From: Bolinopsis microptera
Lineage: Eukaryota > Ctenophora > Tentaculata > Lobata > Bolinopsidae
DNA length: 46,575 nt
Assembly (NCBI RefSeq): GCF_026151205.1
Contig: NW_026971801.1
Coordinates: forward strand, 1 to 46,575
Direction: 5' to 3'
Part shown: positions 34,101-46,575 of the stretch, piece after piece
Layout of the letters: every line of letters begins with the position of its first letter
Numbering within the stretch: the stretch's first letter is position 1
Program-made: the position numbers and the translations under genes
The notes under the pieces: generated by a model
Database searches by the model: none
The model's input: only the letters and a program-made list of their open reading frames with translations
What the model was told of the DNA's origin: nothing

Positions 34101-37100
34101 GATGGGGCTTAAATTTTACGGGTTTTTGGGAGCTATTTTTGGTATGGTCGGTACATTATGGGATGGCAATTACTGTATTTATTCTAGTTTTAACGCTTTG
34201 GTTAATTAAACAAAGTATTAAATCCCAAAACCATTCTAATACAATGGGGAATAGTTTAAAAAAATACAACGGCCCATATGTCTTAATCTTTTCCTACAAA
34301 TATAAAATTCTAAAAAAATCATAAATAATAACTTCATGGGCAATTTTTCCCGCCAATTTTTATTCTCTTGTTCAGTTTTACGCTAAAAATTACGGGAGAT
34401 TTAATGCAGGGTCTAAAGGATTATTATTCCAAATTTAAAATAGTTCTTTTACATTAAATCATGCACAAACTCAAGCGAAGATTAGGATTTTGCTTTTTTG
34501 GGGGGTCTTCCTTCCTTTTTCTCCCGGGTTTAAGGGTCCAGTGTGTATGGATTGGCCAAATAATTGGAGGAAGAAAAAACGCTGGTAACCGTCAAAAAGG
34601 GGGGGTCCCCGCCAAAAAAATCATGTTCCTTAACATTTCCTCCAACGTCTAACGGGCCATACCTTTTTTTTTCTGTCATGGTTCCAAGCATTGCAGCGTT
34701 TATAAGCAAGTTTTTTTTTGTTGGAGATGGATCCTGGGGTTACTTTTTATTCCAAAAAAATAGTGCGGAAGTTGTTTCTTGCGGGTTTGTCTAAACCATA
34801 AAACATTTTTAGGTTTTTCTAGGAATATTTTTGGGGGTGGAGACGGGCCCCACCCAACAGGGGATTGAGTTGTTTAAATAAAGAATAAACGATTACGACT
34901 TAAGCTTGTATCAGTATTTAGGCGGGGACGATTGGGTTTAGGGGCAGGTTTTATCACTCCAGGCATTTCTTGTTTTAATCTGTTGAATGCATGGGGCATA
35001 TTTCCAAGGTTATTGGCGACGCTTGAATATCAGCTTTTGCTACCACAACAGACAGGGGGGATCCCTGAGGTGTTGATATCTTTTTCCTTTCACATGCCTT
35101 CTTTCCACCGACAACTTGAATTTTTTCCTTTCACTGTTCGACCGTTTTTACCAGTTACTAGCTAATGATAAAAACAATTGGAGTGAAGTTCCCGTTTTGG
35201 GTCTTCATTGGGGGACTTAGGGGGTTTTTTTCACATTTTTCTTCGAGCTTATAAGCTGGTTAGGGCTGGGGCAAATAGTTCTTTCCAAAGTTGTCTTTGC
35301 CTTCTTCAGATCATTTGAAAAGTCAAAAAACATCCTTTCAGTCCATATTTCCAGTTGTTTTCAAAGTGGGGATAGGGGGCCTAGCAATAGTAAATCGGGG
35401 GAATCGGGGGCCTCATCACTAAACTGATTGTTTATTAAGAGGGGTCCCCAAAATCTAAGTTCCATTCAAAAAGGCCCCCCACCCCAGGGCCCAGGGGGAA
35501 ACAATGGGTGATTAGGGGACAAGGGCCCGGAGATAGGGGACAGTTCCACCTTGGAAAGCTCCCAAGGTGAGGGTTACTTAAAAAAACTCAGGGCTGAAAA
35601 AGACTCCATTTATTTACCTTTCACCCCGTAGCCTTTTGTGGTTGGACAACAACATAAACCCGGGACAAAATCCCTTCACGCTTTCTTCCTAATGTTTTTT
35701 ACAGCCCACACAGTTTGCTGGAGTTTTCAAAGGAATCGTAGTTTTTCCGTTTTGATCGTGTCAATCGCACTAGGTCCAATTAATTTTCAATGCCCTAGCG
35801 ATGTGATACTTCCCAGTTTTTTTTCTGTCCTTTGGGACAAAAAAATAAAATGACAGTTTTAGGAATCGCTGGACACCCATACCAATTATCAGCTCCAAAG
35901 AGAAAAACGGTACATGTTCCGCGCGTATTTATATGCACACTGCCATGGAACCTAGTGGATAGGGGGCCGTATTTCACTTTTTTTCCCTTCTACTTCCGTT
36001 TTTTAAGGGGGAGTTAGCCTTTAAAGGGGGGACAGAATTTTCTGGCTTGCATTTGGAACAAGGTGAAGGGTGGGGGAACGTAAAGTTTCTTGTTCAGAGG
36101 ACCCCCAAATAGGTTTTTGTTTTTTTGGGCTTTCCTGTAATAGGGTTGTATTTAGGTAGCCTGCTCACAAATGGAATTGGGGGGTAAAAAGTATTGTGGG
36201 GTCTTGAAAACCAACTTTTATGGGAAATTTTCCCAGCATAATGTTCCATGGACTGTTTTTTACTTTTAGAGTTAACTTTAATTGTGTTCGTTGGGTATTC
36301 CAGTTCGGGGACCATTTTTAGGCCCTTCCCATTTTTTTTTTTCAATGCTAGTAGGTGGCTTTGCCCATGTTTATTTTCCCACACTCCTGGTTAAAAAGGG
36401 GGGTCATTGAGGAAAACGAACGTGTTAGGTCCCTCTCAAAAAGGCTCGAGGAGGGTTTGCTCATTGCCGAGGTTCAAGGCTGTTTTTCGAGATTAGTCTC
36501 TATAACATATAACAAGAAACGCTTTTTCCAGGGGGGGGGCATCGTCATGTTGCATATTCATATAAAACAAGCACCATATTTCATTCTGAAACACCCAATC
36601 GAGTTATTTAGGTGGTTTTACTTTCTGAAGGGCGGTGTCTTTTTTAAACTGCTTCAAAAAACATTTTTCCCTTGAATCGGTTTGTGGTTTAGTTTATCCC
36701 CACACTTAGGGTCTGATCAATGCTTGAGGGCAGACCTCACTTCAAACTATCTTATTTTTCTGGTTTTACTAATTAGTTTGGAGGGGGTTGGGGTTGGGAT
36801 GGGATGAACCTCAATGTAGGATTTCGGATCAAGAGTATTGGGGGGGATTTTTATTGTTTCAGTAGCTTGTCGGAAGAAATACCAAAAAATAATCCACATT
36901 TAAATTTTATTCTCGGGGTACCTCACCAAGCACCATTAGCCACAGGCCTTTGGGGTTCTTTATTATGAACGCACAATAACCCAAAACAATAACATCCAAC
37001 CCCCCTCCTCTTCCAGAGGGGGAAATGTCTGTTAATGGGCACTTTATTATTTTTTTTAATTTTAAGGCATTTATCAGAAAGTGCTGGAAAAATATTAGAT

Positions 37101-38272
37101 ATTTAGTGGATGGAACCCCAATGTCATGAATTCTTACGGCTTTAAACATTTCATTGTTAAAGGAAAAGCAATCTACTTGTACGGGTTAATAAAATGGGGT
37201 GGGGTAAATCTGACTTTTTTCTTTCCTAAACCCCGGGGAGTACAGGGGGATAAAGGTGTTTTACTATTTAAGCAGCTGTTTTTCAAGATGTATTACCGAA
37301 AATGGTCTTTTCAAAAAACGTCTCCACTGGGACAAACTTTACCCAATCTAAAACTCCGGGAAAGAGGTTAGGAACTTTTGTTTAAAAATAGTGGTAGAAT
37401 GGAGGGGGTAAACAATGTGGCAAAAAGGGAGGCCTTCAAAACTTTTTTTATTTTCTTTTTTCTTTTTAGGACTTTAGGAAGATTAGAAATACATTTTTGG
37501 GGGGGCAGCCAGAAAACAAAATGTTTTAGCGGCTCATTTAAGCTGACGTTCAGGTTACGTTTGAAGTTAAGTTGTCGCCATCGAGGAGGGGGGGCCCCGC
37601 CCAAACGGGGGGCCCCCTGAGGAATAATTGCTATCCTTAACCTTTTTTCCTGTACGTTCTGGTGGTTATACTGTGTCCATATTTTTTAAAGAAAGCCCTC
37701 AAGGCTGGGCCTGATCCTATGGGTGGGATACAAATATTAGCTTATGTTTACGTCTTCTTGTTAGTTTTGTGTGTCTACTGGACCAGTACATTTCTTGAGG
37801 GGGGGCTGTCCCATTATCAGCTCAATTGCGTGCCAGGTTTAGTATGCTTAAATTTGTCCTCTTTTTCCCGCAAGTGGCTTTATTGGTAAAAAGATTTGTA
37901 TGTTTTCATATAAAATACTGGGAAACTTTCTATTTAATTCCCATGATATCTTATCTTGTTTTGTTGTTATTAACTTAATAATTTTTTGTAACTTTTATGG
38001 GGGCCCAAATTATAGTTGCCTATTAAGGCATTATATAGTCCTGGTATTAGGAATCTAATATGAGGGGATTTTATACTATCGAAGTTCATTTTGAAATTTG
38101 GGGGTTCGTGGGGGGGGTGGGCCGTGGCCTGTATTATTTTTTAGCCTTAAAAGGGACTATTAATAGTATTTAATTTTTATCAGTTTTATAAATATAAGAT
38201 AAGGAATTTATATAAAATTATATAAACACTACCTACGTCTCCCAAAACATTTATTTTTGCTTCATTTTATCA

Positions 38273-38329
38273 CCCCCCCCGGACCCCACCCCCCCCCCCC
38301 CCCCCCCGGTAGGCGGGCCCCCCCCCCCC
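38273..38329. repeat. Cluster of C homopolymers
   Basis: C runs of 8, 19 (38289-38307) and 12 (about 38318-38329) separated by short G-rich spacers. Likely homopolymer inflation over a C-rich repeat. Confidence 0.6.
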
Positions 38330-41300
38330 ACCCACTAGGGGGTATTAAGGTTGGTCAATACCTCCGTTCATGGTTTGGGTCAGCAGGGTTTGTGGGGCAG
38401 GTGGTCATACAAAAATAAAAATTATCAGGTTTCTTTGGTTGTCTGTTAGGAGGACTACCTTGTTGCTAGGGGGGCCTCAAAGTAGTTGTATTGATTATAG
38501 TAACCTCTTTCTGCCGTATATTAGTTTTTTGGCTCAATATTTAAGAGTATTTAGTATTTAAGGGATTTGTAAACCAGCGCATTTACGAAATTTTATATGT
38601 TCGTTACATTTTTAATATATTACGTTTTATTTTTCTATTCTATTATGATTTTCCTCCAATAATCAAATACACAAACTATACCTTTGGTGGGGAGGGCCCG
38701 CTGATCAAACCTGTTAACAACTAAACCTCCTTCCTTACTCCAATAGAAAACACACATTTGGGGCTTGTGGTTGTGATAAAACGGGGAGGGGGGGGCCATC
38801 TAACAGCAGGGTTTGTGGAAAATCGTAAATGGTATATCCAAAAAACCGTTTTTTACAAAACGTGCTTTTTTACTATTTTTTTTTCATTAAAAAATACGAG
38901 GATACGAAATTAAACGAGAAAAAAAAAAAAAAAATACGGTTTTCGCATAAAATCTAAATTCAAGGCAGGACTCCGTTAAAAAAATTCAAAAAATTGTAGC
39001 TCCGGTCTATGGGGACCATATCCCAAACACTTGCCAGATTGTGTTGGGATCTAAGGCATGTGGCTCCAGACCGATTATTTTTTTTTTCCTGTGGGGGGGG
39101 TGGGGGCAAACCCTTTGGTGGCGAAATGGCAACCAAGGGAGATTTCCCAATTCACATAACCATAGCGCCGAAGGGCGCTGGCGGCCAGGGGGGGTTGGGG
39201 GGGGGCGGGGACCCCCCTTCTGAGGGGGGGTATAGGGGGGGGCTAATGGGCCCCGGAAAATTTTTTAGCGGTTTTTTTGAAGCTAATTTCCTTACCCAGG
39301 GTGAAACAAAGTGGTCTGAATTAAAAACTTGAAGTAGTTCCAATAATAACATATTGGTTTTTTAGTTGTGGGAAAATATAGGTATAAAAAATATTTTTTT
39401 TTAACTAATTTAATAATAAATATTTGGGGGATCATAAATGAGGCACTTGTGTTCTATTTTCCAAACAGCATCCTTCTGGCGGTTATCTTCTTCAGCAAAA
39501 TTGGGTCAATGATTGGGGGGGATCAGGCAATGTTTCTTATTGATCCTTTTTTTCGTGCAATTGAGTTTGGGTAATGGGTGTAAAGGTCACCTTATCCTTT
39601 TCTGTCGTTTCCCATCTGAAGACTTGCCAATTTTGCTTTATGTTGATGGTGATGCCCCCAGGGGCCTTTCTGTGTTTTTCCGTTTACTTTCGTGGGGGTG
39701 CGTTACTGGGGAAGGGTTCGGGTTGGGGCGTCACGTTCAAACCCATAGGTCACACACTAATTTGTCCCCCAACCTCTGTATAGGAGCCAGAGTATCCGTT
39801 AATTAAATCTCAACGGGTTGCGTTCAATTAAATACCGCTAATAATCCTTGTTTAATATTTAAAAAACAAGTTATTAAAAAAATCGCTCCAAATTCAAAAT
39901 TAACAACGTAATAAACACCGTAGTTCCACTCTCCCACTGCTTCTTTACGGTAATTTATTTATCTCCTAAGAGAGGCAACATCGACTCTCGTGATACAATC
40001 ATAGATTCACAGAGCTGTCTCCCTGACTTCGCTACTCCCCCCCCATTATATATGTCCCCTACTGTGTACACTGTATTTTTTACATGGGATCTTTATGTTT
40101 TTTTGATAAGTAATTTTCACCCCAATTTATCCCAGGGCCGATTTGTAAAGGCAAAACTCAGTATTGGAAAAATGGAATTTATGGTGGAATAAATTCCTCA
40201 TTTCATTCTAAAAATGGATTGGGAAACTGGTTGTAGAGGAGAATGATCATATCATTGTAACGTATTTAATATAAGGTTTCACATTTGCACGCGCATTGGT
40301 TTTTTTCCTTATTTTAATAACTTTGTAATATAAAAGGGAGCCCCCATCTGTGTACTCCCCCGTAGATGTATGTATATCTCATCACCTCTGTGTAGCAGTG
40401 GTCTCCGGGGGAATTAGCTGCCGCCGCCCGCGTGGCCCAGTGTCCCACCCCCCTCTACCCCCCCTGTAGCCGCGGGGTGGTTCAAAGGGAACTTACGTAA
40501 CTTTTTATACTAAAATCATAAAAAATTAAAACTCATTTTGCGGTCCGAAATTCGGATTTTTCTCTTTAAAAATTTTACCAGTATAAATTTCCCACCCTAA
40601 AACCAAAAAACTGTTCCCGCTTTCCCGATTTTACGATGGCGTACCCCCCTCTTTTGAAAGGGTAAGCTTTGTATGTTGCATTAGTTGTTAAGGAAGTTTC
40701 CAAGTGGGGAACTGGTGGAAGGGGGAAGTATTTTGGCGTGTGTTAAGTATGATCAGAGAAAGTTTTTACCAGGAGGAAAAAAGTGAGGGGTGGGCCTTCT
40801 TCTTTGCCCATATGGGGGGGGCCCAGTTTAAAACCGACTTTGCATGGGGGATTTTATCTTTTATTGATGTCAAATTGGGGAAAAGTATTTGTCCTATTGG
40901 GTCCGGGTTATCTCGAATTCTAATCTTGGATTTTAAAACGCTTTGTTTATGCAAATTTGTGCAAAAGGCCTTAAGGTCGTTAATTTTAGGGGAGAACAAA
41001 TAGTGAATTTGGGGGGGAACATTCAACACAAAAATTTTTAACACCATCCATACGGGGATAGGTTTAATCTGAGGGGTACTTTTTTGGCATCAATATGGTG
41101 CCGCTTTTAAGTTGTGTCATCATTATTTCAAGATAGATAAGCATTTGTGCCGCCGGTAGATGATACCGGGCCCACGGGCAGTGGTGGTGGGACAATTCTT
41201 TTCTAGCCTCGGTTGGGTGGGTGTGGGCGTGGGACTATAATTTGAAGGGCCAGCCCATATCTTGAGTTTTTTGTTTGCTTTTCATTTAAAAAACTCCCTA

Positions 41301-43645
41301 TTGTGTTACATTTCTTTGTAATAGTTTGGGCCTTTCTCCATATAATACATTTAGGGCATTTTTAATTGTTTGGTTCAAAAGGCGGTGGTATTTAAATAGT
41401 CCGATTTTGTTCCATTTAACGAAAAATCGCCCCTTTTTTGAGCCAGAGGATTTTTTCGGCGGGGATGTGTATTGTTAAAAAGCAATTAAAATATGGGTTT
41501 ATGGTGATTTTTTTCTCATAACTCCCATGTCACACACCAATATAATAAATCCCCCACCCCCCATTCCCATCGCGATGTTTAATTAGGGAGTATCGAAGTA
41601 AAAGTCTTTACAAGCCATGGCTAAAAGTTTGTGGTGGAATTCCAATATTAAATTCCTATTTGTATGTAGTTCGCGTTAGGGCAGTAGTATGTGGTAATAA
41701 GGGTTGGGAACGGTGTGATTGCAAATTAATTTTTACGTTGGGTGTCTTTAATATTTTTTAGTTTTACCTCCCTCTAGGGGACGTTTGGTGGGATAATTGC
41801 CGATATAGGCCCCAACTGCCCAAATCTGGGGTTTTTTATTCCATTATATCAACCCTCCGGGCTTTACGTTAATTTTAATCAGTCAGGTGGGAGCACACAC
41901 TATCTTTAGGATAATGTTTTTTCCATTAATTGCAAAATACAATTATGGCAAAAATATTCTTCCTTAACAGATCAATACACGGAACTAGTATTTTGATTTG
42001 GTTGGTTTATTGGAGGGTTTGTTGAAACTTACTATGCCCACATTTCAAATAGATTTAAATTTGGGGGCTGGGTTACTTTTTGTTTTATACAATTTAATTG
42101 AACATTTTTCAAACCCTTATTTCAAAATGCGAATAAATTAGCTTATTGGGAATATGGGGGGGGGCACTGTTTTGCATTTTATTATTACCACCCCCCCCAT
42201 CGTTTTTTGGGTATGGGCGTCAATAAACTTCTGCACATTTGTCGGGACTCGATCATCAAAATAATTCCTGGTGCAAAGGGGGATAATTCGTCCCACCACC
42301 CGTGCACAACGTTGTCCTAAGGGTTTTTTTAGGGTGTTTGTAGTCTTAGTGTTCTATATTTTAAACGGTGGATAAACGAGGTATATCCAATTAAGTCATG
42401 TGAACCTTATTCAAGGCCTCGGATGGATTTCCCAGTTAGGGTAAGCGTTTGTTTTTTGAGATTTTCCCTGGGCGGGATATCTCCACCTATGTACTTGGGG
42501 GAGCCCGGTGGGGATTTCGGACTACCCAATTTTTTCTGTCGATCGTTCCTTTTGACTCGCTGGAAGGAAGTATTATCGTTCAACCACCCTTGCACGTTAT
42601 TGTCACATAGGGGGGACTTTTGGCCCGCGGGGGCTTTGTTGGTTTTATGCGTTGGATTGTACTGTTAATTCAATTTAACTTGCATGTCTGTTAATTGCTG
42701 TTCGGTTCCCCAGGCCATTTTTCTACTTGTAGGATAGTCGTTCTGGAGATGATAGTCGTCCCCAACCATTGGCTGCCTACACACATGGTTTCTTGCGTTG
42801 GCCCTTTTTTAACTAAGCTTACCTGCAAGCTTTCCGTCCACTTACTTCTAGAAATCGGCAACGGGTGGGGGCGGTACAATTTTTCTTCAGGGAGTAAGTG
42901 TAGTTTTGGGATATAAAATAAAAAAAACTGACCCACCAGTCGGTTTGAATAATTCCGTCTGAGCGTGTTGGGGGTAAAGTTGTAAGGTTTGGGTAGGGTC
43001 CGGAGGGAGAAATTTGTTTTTACCAAGGAATGATAAACAAAGATGATTGTCTGAGAAAGGAATTTTTCTTTTGGGTTTTTTTAAATCCTCGACAAATATT
43101 TGGGGTTTTGCATTTTTTGTTTTAAATTTATGGAGGGGTGGGAAAAAAAAATCCCCAAAATTACCATGGGAATTTAATGTTGGGGGGTATAACGGTAATT
43201 TTTTGGCGGTTTTTTCGGTAAAAAAAAATAAAATTCCCATTTATGTTTTCGGTCCCAAAAAATCATTTAGTGTCACCACCGGGGAAATTTTGTGTTGGAA
43301 AACTTAAAATATGATGGGTTTCTTATCGTAAGCGTATTAAGGTTAGAAAACCAATAACTTGTTTTAAGTTGGATGTGGTTTTCTTGCTGTGGAAAAAAAT
43401 GAATACATTTCTGTTGTATATTCCCGGACTGTCCCATTTGACGGGGGGAAGCTTTTTTATATTTGGTTTTGTGCTTTACAGGGATGATTTTTTCTTTTGG
43501 TTTATTAAATTTTTCTAACTCCTTGCTTTTTTTTACCCGCCATTTATTTGGCTCGATAGTGTAAAAACAAGGGGGGAAAGGGCAAAGTATAATGACTGGG
43601 GCTTGCAACCTGGGGTTCCCCCTCAAAATAATCTAAGTGTAACGA

Positions 43646-43679
43646 GGGGGGGGGGGGGGGTGGGGGGGGGTTGGGGGAC
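43646..43679. repeat. G-rich tract with runs of 15 and 9
   Basis: Fifteen G, a T, nine G, TT and five G. It could form a G-quadruplex if real, but inflated base calls are more likely. Confidence 0.6.
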
Positions 43680-45053
43680 TTTATTCTCTTACAGGTGGGT
43701 TTACGGGTAACACCAAGATGCTCTTACGCTTCTTTAGATTAGGCTTAAGGTTCTTTTTCCGGGGTTTTAAAGCAGTTTCAACAACGGAGGTTACTTGGCT
43801 TCGGGGATGATTTCGGCTCTTCCCGGGATTTTGCCGGTGAACACAAGGGAAAAATTGGGGTAAAGGTTGGTGCATGTTATAGATTTTACTTTTTAACTAA
43901 AAAAACCCATGAAAATATTGCTGGTTCCCATGGGAAAAATTTGGGCGCGGGTGAAAGTGAATTTGCCCTCTGCTTGGGGACCCAGAAGGGAAACCCAAAT
44001 GGAGGGAAGTGATTATGGTTGGTTTAACCCATTGGCTCTCAAAAATACATTACTATGATGGGGGGACATAGTATCTTGCTTGTCCTTGGGCCAATTTCGG
44101 CAAAAAAGGTTTTTTTAATATGTTTGAATCCCTTGCGGGGGAAATCCAGTGGGGGACCACCTTTCCTTGCTTTTTTATACATTTGTTTTCATCCTCACTA
44201 CTGGGGTGGTTTTAGATTTCTGGGGGAGGTGGGGTGAACACCAGTTTTTGGGCTTTTCTATGGGATTTTTCCGCTATATAAACCCTTGTGTTTTTTTAAT
44301 TTTTATAGGGGTCCCCCCTTATTAGGGAGGTCAGATATGGCAACGTCCGGAGTTGGCAGGGACCCTGTGTTTGGTCCTCGGTGGTTTATAATTCCTGGGA
44401 GGAAGGGGGGGAAGTTAGAGAGTTGTAAGTCCCCGTAGGGTACCGTGAAATAAACCCCCTTCGCTTTTAGTCGCTTGGGATTGTGCCTGTCATCCCAGGA
44501 CCTGCTCCAAGCTATTCCATTTGCCATTTGCTTGGCTTAGCGCTTATGCGGTGAAATATTTTAAATTAACATGGATAGCGCTAATTTAGGGTTTAATTGA
44601 TATTTTAAAGTTTATGTGTTTGGGATTTTAAATTTTAGTGGTTTATACTGGGGTGTCCGTTCCCAATGAATTTTTGGCCGGTATCTTTGTCGGATTAGAT
44701 TCGTAAAAAAGGTAAAAAAAGTAGTGTTTGGGTACAGGGGGGTTACATACAATATCGGCGCAAAGTTTAAAAACCCTCGTTGACGTTTAAATCGCTAAAT
44801 TTTTCGTTTACCATTTAAATAAACCTCTAACTATTTAGGTTTTAAGGTGTCTGGGTTTGTTATCACAAGGAAAAAGTTTGTGTAAAATTTTAATTTTAAA
44901 TTTAGTATTTAATTATACATTTTTATGTACAACATGGTTTTTTGGTTCGGTTTTTAAAATTAAATCGGGATCCCTTTTTTTTATAGAAAAAAATTGTTAA
45001 AGAATTTTTTTTATTATCATTTTTAACCTTGGGGGCTGTAACATCCAATTATT

Positions 45054-45079
45054 TTAATATCCACTGGAGTGGATATTAA
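45054..45079. repeat. 26 bp perfect palindrome with 2 nt centre
   Basis: TTAATATCCACT (45054-45065) and AGTGGATATTAA (45068-45079) are perfect 12 bp inverted arms around GG. Perfect arms are unexpected in a region with so many apparent errors. Confidence 0.75.
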
Positions 45080-46575
45080 TTTGGGGATTTCCACTTGGGC
45101 CGGGGGGAACTGAAAAGTATTTATATAAAATTTCTGCTGTTCGGGGGGCTAAAATGGGCTTTTCCGTTGGGGGGGGGGGGGATTTCCCTTTGAATTTGGC
45201 TAAAAAAAACTGGACTTACTGAACTTTAATGGACTTAAGTCGGTTCTTTGGTCCCGAAAAAGGGGTCAAAAATTTCCCCGCCCCCGGTTCGCCGGTTTCC
45301 AAGCATAACCAAGAATTTTATCTTTTCAAAAACCGGAAGGGCTGGTCTCCTTCTTACATGCCAGGGCCAGAAAAAAATGAGGGGGCCTCCCCGGTCTTCC
45401 TGTATCCATGCTGGGGGCCCGAAAACAGGGAAAAATTGGTTTTGCCGGGAGGTCTTTATCCTTGGCTCTTGGCAGGCCAGTTTATTTCCTTTTTGGTGGG
45501 TTATTCACGCTGTGGTTGGTTTTCCGTAAAAATTTAAATTGGGTTGGATTTTTGGAAAAAACGTTTTTTTTCCAAGGGGCCATCCGGGCTTTCTAGTGTA
45601 AGATAATTTAATCCCTTTTTGTCATGGTGGAGGGGCTTTCCCCCCGTTCCCAAAACCGGGAAGGCCGTTTCAAAAGGACGGTCCATCCTTTTTAAAAGGG
45701 GGAAACATTCTTTTTAGTCCCTTGCCCCATATCCAGCTTCCGGTTGGGCTTTAAATAAACTGATTGACAGCCCCCCATTTGCCTTTTGGCTTTTCTAACT
45801 CAAAGGTTCCTTCTTCGCCGCACTTTATTTTTGGTTCCCGGAGGACAAAGTCATTTTTTAAAATTTTTCTCTATTCTCCCCCCACTTTTGGGGGGTTTAA
45901 GGGGGGTTTAAAGGGATATGAGAGATTTGACCCGGTACTTGGGTCTTATTAATCCGTTGAGGTGAAGCCAAACGGGGTTGGGGGGTAGGGGAGTCCAAGG
46001 GAGGAGGGGTAGATCTTGGGGTTGCTCTTGGGCGGGCGTGGTGTAGTTCCAGTCGTTCGGCAAAGTCACAATGTCACATTTTAAAAGGCTGGGGTTTTCC
46101 TCCTTTCTTGGGGGGGAAAAGTGAAACCCAGGATTCCTTTGCCTTTTTTAAATGCTTGTTTTTTTTCTTTCCCCTTTTGGGCATTTTGGCATTACGAGGG
46201 TTTGGGGGGATGGTTTTTTCCCTGCATAACCCCAGAAAAGGAGGGGGAAAACTTCATTTGGAAACCCCATTTGGTGTTGGGAAACTTTGTGCCATGGGTG
46301 GGGCCCTTGTTACATGGCATTCCCAGCCCCCTAAAATGGGCCCCCTTTTATTTTCCCCCTATTTGCCAGGGAGTTTATTCATCAAAATTACCCCAAAAAG
46401 CCCTTTTAAAAAACCTTTCCAAAAAGGGGGCAAAATTTTTGGGGGGGGGTTTTTTGGTTTTTGCTTTTACCCCCCCCAATTTTTTCCCCCAAAAAGGGGG
46501 GGCCAGAATTGGGTGGTTTGGTTACTGCGTTTTCCCCCCCGAAAACCGTTTTTTTGGGTTGTTTTGGGGTTTTTT

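Larger units (their letters stand above)
16080..46575. other. Long unreliable region; genes cannot be called
   Basis: From about 16.08 kb onward the sequence has frequent G, C, T and A runs of 6 to 19. By eye T exceeds A and G exceeds C on the plus strand, and no open frame exceeds about 130 codons. The translations are rich in F/G/K/L/W/P and resemble no family. This pattern fits an unpolished long-read consensus with inflated homopolymers, in which real exons would be broken by frameshifts. I list only elements whose structure survives. Absence of genes here should not be taken as real absence. Confidence 0.7.

Noticed and set aside
39009-39352. Frames of 107 codons (plus) and 66 codons (minus) rich in Gly or Pro
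   Set aside because: They arise from G runs of 6 to 9 read in frame. The glycine/proline-rich peptides are homopolymer products.
43640-43680. G-quadruplex or telomere-like array
   Set aside because: The runs have no regular unit such as TTAGGG, and run lengths in this region are untrustworthy.
1-46575. CRISPR array, operon, rRNA genes or a new prokaryotic-type system
   Set aside because: No regularly spaced repeats with unique spacers, no gene clusters and no rRNA-like segments were seen. The readable content is eukaryotic.

Overview
The window looks like part of an animal genome, probably an invertebrate. A well-resolved island from about 2,300 to 16,050 sits between two stretches of unreliable sequence. 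The left stretch is 1 to about 2,290 and the right is about 16,080 to 46,575. Both are full of inflated homopolymers (G or C runs of 12 to 19), lack long reading frames and look like unpolished long-read consensus. Inside the island, G and C runs hardly exceed five and a 4.6 kb reading frame is intact. The metazoan assignment rests on a focadhesin homologue, a THAP zinc-finger gene, AATAAA polyadenylation signals and a MULE-type DNA transposon. A degraded tRNA-derived SINE-like unit near 30.95 kb resembles lophotrochozoan SINEs, but this is only a weak hint about lineage.

Island layout: (1) 2468-7033 (+) encodes an almost full-length focadhesin-like (FOCAD) HEAT/ARM-type protein in one uninterrupted exon, preceded by a good splice acceptor at 2454. 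(2) Its 3' flank carries two perfect hairpins and an AATAAA at 7669-7674. It faces a minus-strand AATAAA at 7699-7694, so this gene and the THAP gene are convergent. (3) 8307-8891 (-) encodes a 194-residue THAP-domain protein. (4) 9235-10292 is a 1,058 bp non-autonomous Mutator-like element with a perfect 9 bp target-site duplication (CATTTTGAG). Its ~42 bp terminal inverted repeats are built from a 17 bp palindromic monomer, and it holds a frameshifted, truncated transposase remnant. (5) 10.3-16.0 kb has no gene I can support. It contains short tandem repeats, a (CCCTCT)n tract with a duplicated 40 bp unit, and a weak LTR-like candidate (TATA box plus TGGCGCC).

The right 30 kb cannot be annotated for genes with confidence. 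I report only a tRNA/SINE-like element, the main homopolymer tracts and two palindromes. I saw no CRISPR array, operon, rRNA or new multigene system. The most informative items are the MULE with its palindromic repeat array, the single-exon FOCAD and the abrupt change in sequence quality.
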